This document shows, one piece after another, positions 1 to 7,073 of a DNA stretch of 35,738 nucleotides. The translations under genes were made by a program, and so were the position numbers. The notes beneath the pieces were generated by a model. That model was not told the DNA's origin. It was given only the letters and a program-made list of their open reading frames with translations, and made no database searches. Numbering within the stretch: the first letter of the stretch is position 1; every line of letters starts with the position of its first letter. Source of the DNA: an uncultured Alistipes sp. (GTDB taxonomy: Bacteria > Bacteroidota > Bacteroidia > Bacteroidales > Rikenellaceae); the NCBI GenBank assembly GCA_958449275.1, contig CAUDHE010000013.1:1-35738 (forward strand), written 5' to 3'.

Positions 1-115
1 TTCCGATTCGGGCATGACGGGCACTTTCATAAATCCGCGAGACTTCCTGCGATTGCTGGGGCTGGTAAAATATACGGTCGAGGTAGTTCTCGCGCCGACC
101 GAAAACCAAAAATGA
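1..115 (+). CDS. C-terminal fragment of an unidentified protein
   Basis: An open frame enters the window from the left edge (codons start at base 2) and ends at a TGA at 113-115. It gives the last 37 residues of a protein, ending VVLAPTENQK. The fragment has no motif I can assign. The next gene starts 6 bases later on the same strand, so the two are probably co-transcribed. The reading frame is the only open one running cleanly into the next start, but with so little sequence the coding call rests on context. Confidence 0.5.
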   Translation, partial: SDSGMTGTFINPRDFLRLLGLVKYTVEVVLAPTENQK

Positions 116-121
116 CTGATT

Positions 122-616
122 ATGGAAAGCAAACACTATCAGGAACTTCTGAATGCCGATCTGCGTGTGATCACGTTCGACAGATCCCACTACGAAAACG
201 TGTGCGGGATCATCATGCTGCTTGAAAATATGCGTACGATAGATCTTTCGGACGACGATTTTTACGTCTGCGTGGCGTGGCGCTACATGAAATACGGCGT
301 TTCTCCCGACTATCATGAAATGAAGCGCGTCGACCGAATCAGCTATCGCGACGACGAATCGTTTTATCTCGTGTGCGGCAAACGCACGATCGTCGTTCGC
401 TTGCACGACCGTTTGGGCAGCTGCGTGTCCTGGCTCGATATGTTTCGTCTGTACAGATTCATCCTGTACATCGGTCGCGCGACGAACGGCGAACGTCTGC
501 CCGAGGATGACTCTATCCCTTTGAGTAATATTCTGTGCGACACGGACGCACGGGCCGCGCTTACGGAAGATCTCGCCTCACTGAAGCAAAAGGCGCTGAA
601 GCGGCGGCCCGCGTAG
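122..616 (+). CDS. hypothetical protein, 164 aa
   Basis: I do not recognise this protein. It starts at ATG 122, six bases after the upstream stop, which suggests an operon with the truncated gene at the window edge. There is no signal peptide and no strongly hydrophobic stretch, so it is probably cytoplasmic. It is rich in charged and aromatic residues: the middle holds many Tyr, Trp, Asp and Arg (for example FYVCVAWRYMKYG near residues 47-59), and the C-terminus is basic (KQKALKRRPA). The antisense frame of similar position overlaps it only partly and lacks features. The downstream region is a block of hairpins rather than another gene. Function unknown. Confidence 0.65.
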   Translation: MESKHYQELLNADLRVITFDRSHYENVCGIIMLLENMRTIDLSDDDFYVCVAWRYMKYGVSPDYHEMKRVDRISYRDDESFYLVCGKRTIVVRLHDRLGSCVSWLDMFRLYRFILYIGRATNGERLPEDDSIPLSNILCDTDARAALTEDLASLKQKALKRRPA

Positions 617-652
617 TTCTGCGAACTGCATTCCCTGCCACCTCTCCGCAAG

Positions 653-734
653 GCAGTCCGCCGCAGTGGGGCGGCGGCGAACTGCGCGGCTCAAAGAGCC
701 GCAGTATTTCCACCTTTTGTCACCCAAAAGGTGG
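653..734. repeat. three consecutive intergenic hairpins (copy A of the dispersed palindromic repeat)
   Basis: Between the genes ending at 616 and 856 there are three back-to-back inverted repeats. The first is GCAGTCCGCCGC (653-664) pairing with GCGGCGAACTGC (674-685). The second is GCGGCTC (686-692) with GAGCCGC (696-702). The third is CCACCTTTTG (710-719) with CAAAAGGTGG (725-734). No T-run follows, so they are not obvious rho-independent terminators. The first arm pair recurs at 12590-12622, 23090-23121 and, in part, 32725-32736. Confidence 0.75.
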
Positions 735-855
735 AGCCGAAATGTGCCGCGTCAGGAACGCTTCGGGGTCGGTATTGCGATTCGGGAAGTCGCAGGTCGA
801 ACGAAAAGGGCCGATACCGAGCGGCATCGACCCTTGAATCATGAAACTCCGTTTG

Positions 856-1314
856 TCAGAAACGGAAGATGGCTCCTATCATGATGGCGACGGGATTGGA
901 CCGATAGTCGTCGAACATCGGCTGCCATTTCAGCCCGGCCGAAAATTCGCATACGTTGGCTACGTTGAAGTCTACGCCGCCGCCCAGATTCATTCCGACG
1001 GCCCATCGGCCCATGTCGTTGGCGGTGAGACCCGCAGCGGGGTAGAGACGCACTACGCCCATGTCGAATACGTAGTGTGCATCGCAGCTCAGATCGACGG
1101 AGCATTCCTTGTGCAGAAGAGCGGTAATCGACGGCTCTATGCGCCAGTTGCTGTCATTGAGGCGATAGCGTCCTACGGCACCCAAGCCGAGCACCGTGTC
1201 GCCGGTATTTGTGTAAATGCTCAATCGGGGACCGAGGGCCCAACTTCCTGCCTCCTGTGCCGAAGCCGTTACGGCGAACAGAGCCGCAATGGCCGAAAAC
1301 AATAGCTTTTTCAT
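856..1314 (-). CDS. small outer-membrane beta-barrel protein, 152 aa
   Basis: The protein begins with a clear signal peptide (MKKLLFSAIAALFAVTASA, cleavage before Gln20). The rest is an alternating hydrophobic/polar sequence rich in Gly, Tyr and Asn, as in small 8-stranded barrels, and it ends in Phe (IMIGAIFRF), the usual C-terminal signature for insertion by the Bam machinery. Length fits the small OmpX/OmpA-like barrel families of Bacteroidales. No periplasmic peptidoglycan-binding domain follows, so it is a barrel only. It is monocistronic on the minus strand. Its upstream gap has a TATCTTTG -7 box and an unusual 21-bp-period direct repeat, which suggests regulated expression. The transported substrate, if any, cannot be told from sequence. 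Confidence 0.75.
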   Translation of the reverse strand: MKKLLFSAIAALFAVTASAQEAGSWALGPRLSIYTNTGDTVLGLGAVGRYRLNDSNWRIEPSITALLHKECSVDLSCDAHYVFDMGVVRLYPAAGLTANDMGRWAVGMNLGGGVDFNVANVCEFSAGLKWQPMFDDYRSNPVAIMIGAIFRF

Positions 1315-1383
1315 CTTTCGGTTCTTTTTAGAAATTTTCTATTGACACTGACCGCACGTGCGAGCCGTGCGATATCTTTTATG

Positions 1384-1391
1384 CAAAGATA
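1384..1391 (-). promoter_or_regulatory. Bacteroidetes -7 box for the outer-membrane protein gene
   Basis: On the minus strand the bases read TATCTTTG, an exact match to TAnnTTTG, about 70 bases before the ATG at 1314. No TTTG lies at the 20-bp spacing seen at other promoters in this window. This fits a promoter that needs an activator at the adjacent direct repeat. Confidence 0.65.
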
Positions 1392-1420
1392 GTGAATCGC
1401 GGCACAAATAAAAATAAATT

Positions 1421-1459
1421 CAACGAATGTGAACATTTTTACAACAAGCGTGAACATTT
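1421..1459 (-). promoter_or_regulatory. 21-bp-period direct repeat, candidate activator site
   Basis: Two copies of CAAC-N4-GTGAACATTT occur at 1421-1438 and 1442-1459 (minus strand AAATGTTCAC-N4-GTTG), exactly 21 bases, or two helical turns, apart. They lie 29 bases upstream of the -7 box of the outer-membrane protein gene. The arrangement resembles tandem activator sites; LytTR-type regulators bind direct repeats with about this period, but the family is an inference. Confidence 0.55.
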
Positions 1460-1503
1460 GTTGTCGGGAGCGTCGACCGTATTCGAGATGATACGGGCTC
1501 GAT

Positions 1504-1538
1504 AAAAAATCCCCTCGGCGACCGAAGCCGTCGAGGGG
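1504..1538 (-). terminator. rho-independent terminator of the metal operon
   Basis: Read on the minus strand, CCCCTCGACGGC pairs with GTCGCCGAGGGG around a short TTCG loop (1511-1538), followed by a run of six T (1504-1509). It lies 23 bases past the stop of the HMA-domain gene. Confidence 0.85.
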
Positions 1539-1561
1539 AGAGCCGATGCGTTTTTGGCGCT

Positions 1562-1870
1562 CTATTTTTTGGCGGGAGCAACTTCGGCTGCCACCTTGAT
1601 CTTCTTGAAAGCCTTCAGCAGAGCTGCGTCGCCCGTTTTGGTGGCGTCGTAGGTCACCGTAACGGTCTTGGTCGGAACATCCACCTTAACCTCTTTTACT
1701 CCCTTCTCGAAGGGGATAGAGTTGTTTATCTTCTTGGCGCAGTGTTCGCAATCGATGTCGGTGACGAATACCGTGGTCTTGAGCGCCGCAGTGTTTTTCT
1801 TCTGTGCCGAGGCGTTAGAAATGCCGAAGCCGAGAACGGCCAGCAGGCAAAGCATGATAATCTTTTTCAT
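1562..1870 (-). CDS. secreted heavy-metal-associated (HMA) domain protein, 102 aa
   Basis: A signal peptide (residues 1-22, ending SNASAQ) is followed by one HMA ferredoxin-like domain at about residues 31-96. The metal-binding pair is Cys41 and Cys44 in DIDCEHCAKK, matching the CxxC loop of Atx1/CopZ-type metallochaperones although the usual GMTCxxC lead is replaced by DIDCxxC. HMA proteins bind Cu(I) or similar soft metals. The signal peptide puts this one in the periplasm rather than the cytoplasm where CopZ works. It is the last gene of the minus-strand operon, 21 bases after the TonB-dependent receptor, so a role in handing over or sequestering metal handled by the receptor is a fair inference. 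Confidence 0.85.
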   Translation of the reverse strand: MKKIIMLCLLAVLGFGISNASAQKKNTAALKTTVFVTDIDCEHCAKKINNSIPFEKGVKEVKVDVPTKTVTVTYDATKTGDAALLKAFKKIKVAAEVAPAKK

Positions 1871-1891
1871 ATGAGTATTGAATTTTAACGA

Positions 1892-4252
1892 TTAATAAAT
1901 GTTCATTCTGAGTCCTATGTAGAATTTGCGTCCCATGAGCGGACCCCACACGCTCGACGAGTTGAATGCGGGCGAGAACGGGTTGTCGGGGTTGAGTATG
2001 GGATCGTGCTGCATGTAGTTGCCTATGTTCTCGCAGCCGAGGTAGATCTCGGTGTTGCGTATCTTGTGGCTTACCTGAGCGTAGAACATTGGGTAGGCGG
2101 GCGACATCTCTTTGCGCGCGAGATCGCCATCGAGCGACGGGCGTCGCATGGGGCCGTTGAGCTGCGCCGTCACGTCGAACACCCAGCGACGGTAGGGAGT
2201 GGCGTATTGCAGATTGAGCAGCGTTTTGTAGCGGCTGGTGAGCGGGCGTTCCACCTCAACTTTCTCGGCGCCGCGCATGAGCGTCACCAGACTGTTGGTG
2301 TAACGGAACGTGGCGAATACGTCGAATCCGCGCAGCGGCGTCCACTGGAAATCGACCTGATAGGTGTCGGTGAACGAACGGTCGTCGTTGTTGTATATCA
2401 GTATGTCGCTGCCCGCCAGCTCCTGATCGGCCAGCACTGTATTGAACAACTGCGTGCGGAAATAGTCGAAACTCAGCGTCGCATCCTCGTAGCCGCCCAG
2501 TTTGATGTATTGCGTGAGGCTGCCTCCGACGGTGAGAGCCATTTCGATATCGTCGTGCAGATCGGCGGCCGATATGTCGCGGCCCGTAGCGAGCATCCAT
2601 ATGTTGTCGGTGATGATACTCGCGCGGCGGTAACCGAGACCCGCCGAGGCGCGCAGCACGGTCGACGAGGTAAGGTTCCACTTTATGTGCGAACGCGGCG
2701 TGAGGGCGAAACGCTCGTCGGGCTTGTAGTAAACGGCGCCGTCGGCCGATGTGCCGTCGGGAACTGCGGCGCGGTTTCTGGCACCCATCCAGTCGCCGCG
2801 CAGACCGAGTACGAGCGAGAATTTGTCTTTCAGCGCGTAGGTGTATTCGGCGTATACTCCCGGCTCGACGTAACGCATGTCGTTGTTCGATAGACTCGAC
2901 CATATCGACGGTACCGTGCCGGCGTTTTTCACCGTGCGGTTGAGCATCTTTTCGCGGCTGCCCGTAACCTGCGCCGATGCGCCGAACACCATCGACGAAC
3001 GCGGCGAGAAGTAGTGGGCGTACATGAGGTTGAACCACCATGCGTTGTCGTGGGCGTCGTAGTCGTTCAGACCGAAATAGGCGTCCTCCTTGAAATAGTT
3101 GTAGTCGGCGACGAAAGCCACGTTGGAACGCAACTCATCCTCGGCCTCCTCGTCGTAGACGGACGCTCCGACGGGCATGCCGACCTTGAAATAGGCGTTG
3201 GCTCCGCGGTTTTGTATGCGCGAGCCGTATATCGATTGCTCTTCCAGCATCTGATCGTAGAGCGATTTGCGGTAGTCGGTCTGACCGCCCAAGCGATTTT
3301 CGCGCACGTATTTCCAGCCCCAGCGCACCTGTGCGCCGTTCTCGGCCTGCCACAGCCATTTGTTGGCTATGTTGATTTGGTCGCTCTCGGGCAGGTCGCG
3401 GAATCCGTCGTGGTTTTCGTCATACGATTTGGTGTCCATCGAACCGTGGGCCAGAATCACCGTCGAGAGGCGTTTGTCGGCCGTGAGCGGAAATGCCGTC
3501 GAGAGGTTGATCTCGGGACGCAGCTCACTGTCGAAATAGAGATTGAGGAACAACCGTTCGTCGTCGGTGGGTTTGCGATGCTCCATGTTGATCTGTCCCG
3601 TGATGGCCTCGTGGCCCGCCGTGACCGACGACACGCCCTTCGATACCTGAATCGAGTTGAGCCACATGCCCGGAGTGTAGTTAAGCGCGTAGGGCGCGCT
3701 GAGTCCGCGCATCACGGGGCGGTTTTCGTCGAGAATCTGGGTGTATGTTCCCGTGAGTCCCAGCATCTTGATCTGGCGCGCGCCCGATATGGCGTCGCTG
3801 TAACCTACGGTTACCGAAGCCGAGTTCTCGAAACTCTCGGCCAGGTTGCAGCAGGCCATCTTGCACAGGCCGGCGAACGATATGGTCTCGCCTTTCAGTA
3901 TTCCGTCGCGCTTGACGTAGTTGCCGAGCTGACTCTCTACCACCACGGCTTCGATTTCGGTATCGCTTTTCAGCGCGAAATCGACTTTGGTGACGCCGGC
4001 AGCCACCTGCACGGTGTCGTTTTGGAATCCTATGTATGTGGCTACCAGTTTGTCGTAGCCCTTGACGCGATGAATCGTAAATTCGCCGTCGGTGTTGCAT
4101 GACGTGCCGACGGATGTGTCGAGCCAGTAAACGGAAGCTCCTATGAGGGCTTCGCCGCTGTCGGAACGCACGGTGCCGCTGACATTCTGGGCTATGGCGT
4201 TCGCGGTAATGAACGGTACGAGACCGCACAATAAGGTTTTGATTATTTTCAT
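1892..4252 (-). CDS. TonB-dependent receptor, probably metal-related, 786 aa
   Basis: The signal peptide covers residues 1-22. A carboxypeptidase-regulatory-like domain follows (about 23-105, NVSGTVRSDSGEALIGASV). A plug domain comes next (about 105-230, including QIKMLGLTGTYTQI and GHEAITGQINME), then a long beta-barrel ending in FYIGLRMNIY. The plug carries a Cys cluster (Cys130, Cys134, Cys135 in LCKMACCNLAESFE). Receptors of this family import bound metals, cofactors or glycans through the outer membrane using TonB energy. There is no SusD partner, which argues against glycan uptake. The flanking HMA protein and His/Cys-rich protein point to a metal or metal complex, probably copper or zinc. 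The substrate is inferred from context only. Confidence 0.88.
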   Translation of the reverse strand: MKIIKTLLCGLVPFITANAIAQNVSGTVRSDSGEALIGASVYWLDTSVGTSCNTDGEFTIHRVKGYDKLVATYIGFQNDTVQVAAGVTKVDFALKSDTEIEAVVVESQLGNYVKRDGILKGETISFAGLCKMACCNLAESFENSASVTVGYSDAISGARQIKMLGLTGTYTQILDENRPVMRGLSAPYALNYTPGMWLNSIQVSKGVSSVTAGHEAITGQINMEHRKPTDDERLFLNLYFDSELRPEINLSTAFPLTADKRLSTVILAHGSMDTKSYDENHDGFRDLPESDQINIANKWLWQAENGAQVRWGWKYVRENRLGGQTDYRKSLYDQMLEEQSIYGSRIQNRGANAYFKVGMPVGASVYDEEAEDELRSNVAFVADYNYFKEDAYFGLNDYDAHDNAWWFNLMYAHYFSPRSSMVFGASAQVTGSREKMLNRTVKNAGTVPSIWSSLSNNDMRYVEPGVYAEYTYALKDKFSLVLGLRGDWMGARNRAAVPDGTSADGAVYYKPDERFALTPRSHIKWNLTSSTVLRASAGLGYRRASIITDNIWMLATGRDISAADLHDDIEMALTVGGSLTQYIKLGGYEDATLSFDYFRTQLFNTVLADQELAGSDILIYNNDDRSFTDTYQVDFQWTPLRGFDVFATFRYTNSLVTLMRGAEKVEVERPLTSRYKTLLNLQYATPYRRWVFDVTAQLNGPMRRPSLDGDLARKEMSPAYPMFYAQVSHKIRNTEIYLGCENIGNYMQHDPILNPDNPFSPAFNSSSVWGPLMGRKFYIGLRMNIY

Positions 4253-4337
4253 ATATGAATGATCGGTATGATTAAACGACGTAAACGATGCTGCCTTTAA
4301 TTAATAAAGGTATGCGGATCCTTTGCGTAAGGATTTA

Positions 4338-4781
4338 TCATATCGATGCGGGAGGTGCGCGCAGAGATAATCCGCGCGCCAGCATGTCGCATATTCGCGG
4401 CGTTCGGAAGTCGTCGTATACGTGCCGCGACGCTGCGGGTGGTAACGGCCTGAGAGTCGACGGCGACAATGCCTGCGAAATGAGGGGAGCCGTATTGCGG
4501 GTCGAATCGTCGTCGTTCGACGTGCGCGGCTGAATATACGGACTTACCGAAGCGGAGTGATCGTGGTTGCAGTCGCATCCGTCGGCGAACGCGAATCCGT
4601 CTACGGGACATTTGCAGCCCGCATGGTTGGAGTCGTGACAGTGGACGCAATGAGCATGGCTTGCGGTCGCGTGGTGATGAGGGCATCGGCACATAAGAGA
4701 CACTACGGACGCGTTCACCGTCGTCGCAAGATAGACGGTGAGCATCGTAAGTGCCGCGAATATTCTGAATGCCTTTTTCAT
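4338..4781 (-). CDS. secreted His/Cys-rich protein, 147 aa, putative metal binder
   Basis: A signal peptide (about residues 1-24, MKKAFRIFAALTMLTVYLA then TTVNA) precedes a segment (31-75) with eight cysteines (31, 33, 45, 48, 56, 58, 69, 71) in CxC and CxxC pairs and ten histidines (35-37, 42, 44, 47, 49, 53, 73, 75). This density suits binding several soft metal ions outside the cytoplasm. The remaining 70 residues are Ser/Asn/Arg-rich and look disordered. It sits 4 bases after the PqqD-like gene and 85 bases before the receptor gene. An overlapping frame of 131 codons on the same strand lacks a signal peptide and is rejected. I do not recognise a characterised family; metallothionein-like sequestration, metal sensing or a peptide precursor are all possible. 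Confidence 0.75.
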   Translation of the reverse strand: MKKAFRIFAALTMLTVYLATTVNASVVSLMCRCPHHHATASHAHCVHCHDSNHAGCKCPVDGFAFADGCDCNHDHSASVSPYIQPRTSNDDDSTRNTAPLISQALSPSTLRPLPPAASRHVYDDFRTPRICDMLARGLSLRAPPASI

Positions 4782-4785
4782 AATA

Positions 4786-5052
4786 TCAATCGACCAGTCC
4801 GTGTTCTTTCATGTTCCGCACCCACTCTCGGGCATCGCGTTCGGCTGTTTCGGTATCCACCGAATAGTTGTCCGACAAGATACGTGCCGCGTCATGCGTT
4901 TCGAAATCCCGACCAGCGAGAGAGTTCCACAGCAGTAATGCGCTGTCGTTGAACGTTATGATTTTCGTCAGATCGACGCCTCGGCGTCCCTGAACGATCA
5001 CCGTGTTCTCGCCCGCGATCTCGCGCACCTCGTATTCCTGCTTGATTCTCAT
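4786..5052 (-). CDS. PqqD-like peptide-chaperone (RRE-fold) protein, 88 aa
   Basis: The length and pattern match the PqqD family: an N-terminal beta hairpin region (YEVREIAGENTVIVQGRRG), the central segment ITFNDSALLLWNSLAGRDF, then two helices ending in MKEHGLVD. PqqD-fold domains act as RiPP recognition elements that hold the leader of a precursor peptide for a modifying enzyme, often a radical SAM protein. No such enzyme is visible in this window. It is the first gene of the minus-strand operon with the His/Cys-rich protein, the TonB receptor and the HMA protein. It shares a 78-base divergent promoter gap with recQ. Free-standing PqqD-like proteins of unknown role are common in Bacteroidales, so a RiPP role is not established. 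Confidence 0.75.
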   Translation of the reverse strand: MRIKQEYEVREIAGENTVIVQGRRGVDLTKIITFNDSALLLWNSLAGRDFETHDAARILSDNYSVDTETAERDAREWVRNMKEHGLVD

Positions 5053-5074
5053 GGCAGACGGACTTTATTCGACG

Positions 5075-5082
5075 CAAATATA
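5075..5082 (-). promoter_or_regulatory. -7 box for the PqqD-like/metal operon
   Basis: The minus strand reads TATATTTG, matching TAnnTTTG, 22 bases before the ATG at 5052. A well-placed TTTG -33 element is not evident. Confidence 0.55.
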
Positions 5083-5115
5083 ACAAAAAATCTGCGGATT
5101 AGCCTCTTTTTTTGT

Positions 5116-5123
5116 TAAATTTG
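5116..5123 (+). promoter_or_regulatory. -7 box for recQ, implying an almost leaderless mRNA
   Basis: TAAATTTG matches TAnnTTTG. Only seven bases separate it from the recQ ATG at 5131, so transcription should begin at or next to the start codon. There is no room for a Shine-Dalgarno sequence. Confidence 0.6.
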
Positions 5124-5130
5124 CCGCAAT

Positions 5131-7050
5131 ATGAGCGATTTCAACGGTCCTAAATATGCGGATTTGAACGAAGTGCTCCTGAAATACTGGGGCTACACGC
5201 AGTTTCGCGCGGGGCAGGAGGCGGTAATCCGTGCCGTGCTCGACGGGCGCGATACGTTGGCACTCATGCCCACGGGCGGCGGCAAGTCGCTCACCTATCA
5301 GGTGCCGACGCTGGCACGCGAGGGGCTGTGCATCGTTGTCACGCCGCTCATCGCTTTGATGAAGGATCAGGTCGACCGTCTGCGGCGTCAGGGTATCTCG
5401 GCCGTGGCGATACACTCGGGAATGCCTTACCGTCAGATCGATATAGCGCTGGACAATTGTGCCTTCGGCGACGTGAAATTCCTCTATGTCGCACCTGAGC
5501 GCCTGGCCGCCGAAGCCTTTCGTCTGCGCGTGCAGCGCATGAACGTATCGTTGCTGGCGGTGGATGAGGCACACTGCATATCGCAGTGGGGCTACGATTT
5601 CCGTCCGTCGTATCTGAGGATCGCCGAGATCCGCCGACTCATTCCCGATGCCCCCGTGTTGGCTCTGACGGCCTCGGCAACGGCGTTGGTGGCGGAGGAT
5701 ATAATGCGGCAGTTGGGATTTGCCGAATCCAACGTCGTGCGCAGCAGCTTCGCAAGGCCCAATCTGTCGTACGCCGTAAGGCATACCGACGACAAGCGCG
5801 AACAGTTGTTGCGGGTGATAGAGGGCGTCGAGGGATCGGGCATCATCTATATGCGTACACGCGAGGGATGCGAGCAGATGGCTGCGTCGTTGCGCGAACA
5901 GGGGCACTCCGTGTCGTACTACCATGCGGGGCTGCCGCATGCCGAGCGTTCGATGCGCCAGGAAGAGTGGACATCGGGCAAAGTGCGGATCATGGCCGCC
6001 ACCAACGCTTTCGGTATGGGTATCGACAAGGCCGACGTGCGCTTCGTGGTACACTATTCGATGTGCGACTCTTTGGAGAGCTATTATCAGGAGGCGGGCC
6101 GTGCGGGCCGTGACGGACGTCGCAGTTATGCCGTTCTGCTGGCTGCGTCGGACGACGAATCAAAGATCGTGAAGCGGTTCGACGCCGAATTCCCGCCGTT
6201 GGAGGAGATAAAGTCGATATACGAGAAGGCGTGCGATTACGTGGGGGTTGCCGTCGGCGACGGACTCTATGCGTCGTTCGTCTTCAACATCCACGATTTC
6301 TGCGCTCGCAGCCGTCTTTACGTCGGCAAGGTGAAGGCGGCGATGGAGCTGCTCGCCCGAAACGGTTACATGACTCTCACCGAGGAGATGGAGAATCCGG
6401 CGAAGATAATCTTTTGCGTCAGTCGCGACGATCTCTACAAAATACGCGTCGACCGCAACGACCTCGACCACATAATACGTACGGTACTGCGCCTCTACAA
6501 CGGCGTGTTCACCGAGTTCCGCGCCATCGACGAGCGGGAGATAGCGGCGGCGTGCGGCTATACGGTCGAGCGGGTGAAGGAGCTTCTGAAGCGCATGTGG
6601 CAGATGCGTATCATACGTTACATTCCGTCGAACTCCTCGCCTATGCTCTTTTTCGACGAGGAGCGGTTGCCCACCAGGGATCTCTACATATCGCCCGACA
6701 CCTACCTGCACCGCAAGCGGCTGATGCGCGAGCGATTCGAAAACATGCTCGGCTACACGGCCAACGAGACCGAGTGCCGCAGCGTGGTGTTGCAGCGTTA
6801 TTTCGGCGACGACGTAGCCGAGGACTGCGGCGTGTGCGACATCTGCCTGGCCCGTAGGCGCGTCAAGAGCGATGCGGGACGCGTGGCGGAGCGTGCGGCC
6901 GAGATCCTCAGGGCCGAGTCGGTGACGGTGCGCGAGCTGTGTCGACTTTTGAAGGCCGACCCGAGTACGGTCGCCGAGGCGATAGACGGAATGAGGGCCG
7001 AGGGTAAAATTTCCGTCGGGCAGGGCGGTAAACTCGTATTTATTGGTTAA
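5131..7050 (+). CDS. recQ: ATP-dependent DNA helicase RecQ, 639 aa
   Basis: This is a superfamily 2, 3'-to-5' DNA helicase used in recombination and fork repair. The order of motifs is complete. Motif 0 is YWGYTQFRAGQ (about residues 19-29). Walker A is PTGGGKS (47-53) and the Walker B box is DEAH (145-148). The aromatic-rich loop follows as HCISQWGYDFRPSY. Helicase domain 2 carries GMGIDKADVRFVVHY and QEAGRAGRDG. The RecQ zinc site uses Cys549, Cys566, Cys569 and Cys572, followed by a short winged-helix-like C-terminus. No HRDC domain of usual length is obvious. E. coli RecQ is about 609 aa, so the size is normal. Its stop codon overlaps the -7 box of the next gene. The start is fixed because the conserved N-terminus follows at once. 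Confidence 0.96.
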   Translation: MSDFNGPKYADLNEVLLKYWGYTQFRAGQEAVIRAVLDGRDTLALMPTGGGKSLTYQVPTLAREGLCIVVTPLIALMKDQVDRLRRQGISAVAIHSGMPYRQIDIALDNCAFGDVKFLYVAPERLAAEAFRLRVQRMNVSLLAVDEAHCISQWGYDFRPSYLRIAEIRRLIPDAPVLALTASATALVAEDIMRQLGFAESNVVRSSFARPNLSYAVRHTDDKREQLLRVIEGVEGSGIIYMRTREGCEQMAASLREQGHSVSYYHAGLPHAERSMRQEEWTSGKVRIMAATNAFGMGIDKADVRFVVHYSMCDSLESYYQEAGRAGRDGRRSYAVLLAASDDESKIVKRFDAEFPPLEEIKSIYEKACDYVGVAVGDGLYASFVFNIHDFCARSRLYVGKVKAAMELLARNGYMTLTEEMENPAKIIFCVSRDDLYKIRVDRNDLDHIIRTVLRLYNGVFTEFRAIDEREIAAACGYTVERVKELLKRMWQMRIIRYIPSNSSPMLFFDEERLPTRDLYISPDTYLHRKRLMRERFENMLGYTANETECRSVVLQRYFGDDVAEDCGVCDICLARRRVKSDAGRVAERAAEILRAESVTVRELCRLLKADPSTVAEAIDGMRAEGKISVGQGGKLVFIG

Positions 7051-7055
7051 CTTTG
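7048..7055 (+). promoter_or_regulatory. -7 box overlapping the recQ stop codon
   Basis: TAACTTTG matches TAnnTTTG, and its first three bases are the recQ TAA stop (7048-7050). The next gene starts at ATG 7074, giving a leader of roughly a dozen bases. No clear -33 TTTG is seen at 20 bp. Confidence 0.45.
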
Positions 7056-7073
7056 CACTCCCGAAAATTCAGC

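Noticed and set aside
535..884. Overlapping short plus-strand frames in the hairpin block
   Set aside because: They run through three inverted repeats, and their translations are Arg/Ser-rich repeats of the palindromes.
3014..4102. A 362-codon plus-strand open frame opposite the TonB receptor
   Set aside because: The receptor on the other strand has signal peptide, plug and barrel features in order; this frame has none.
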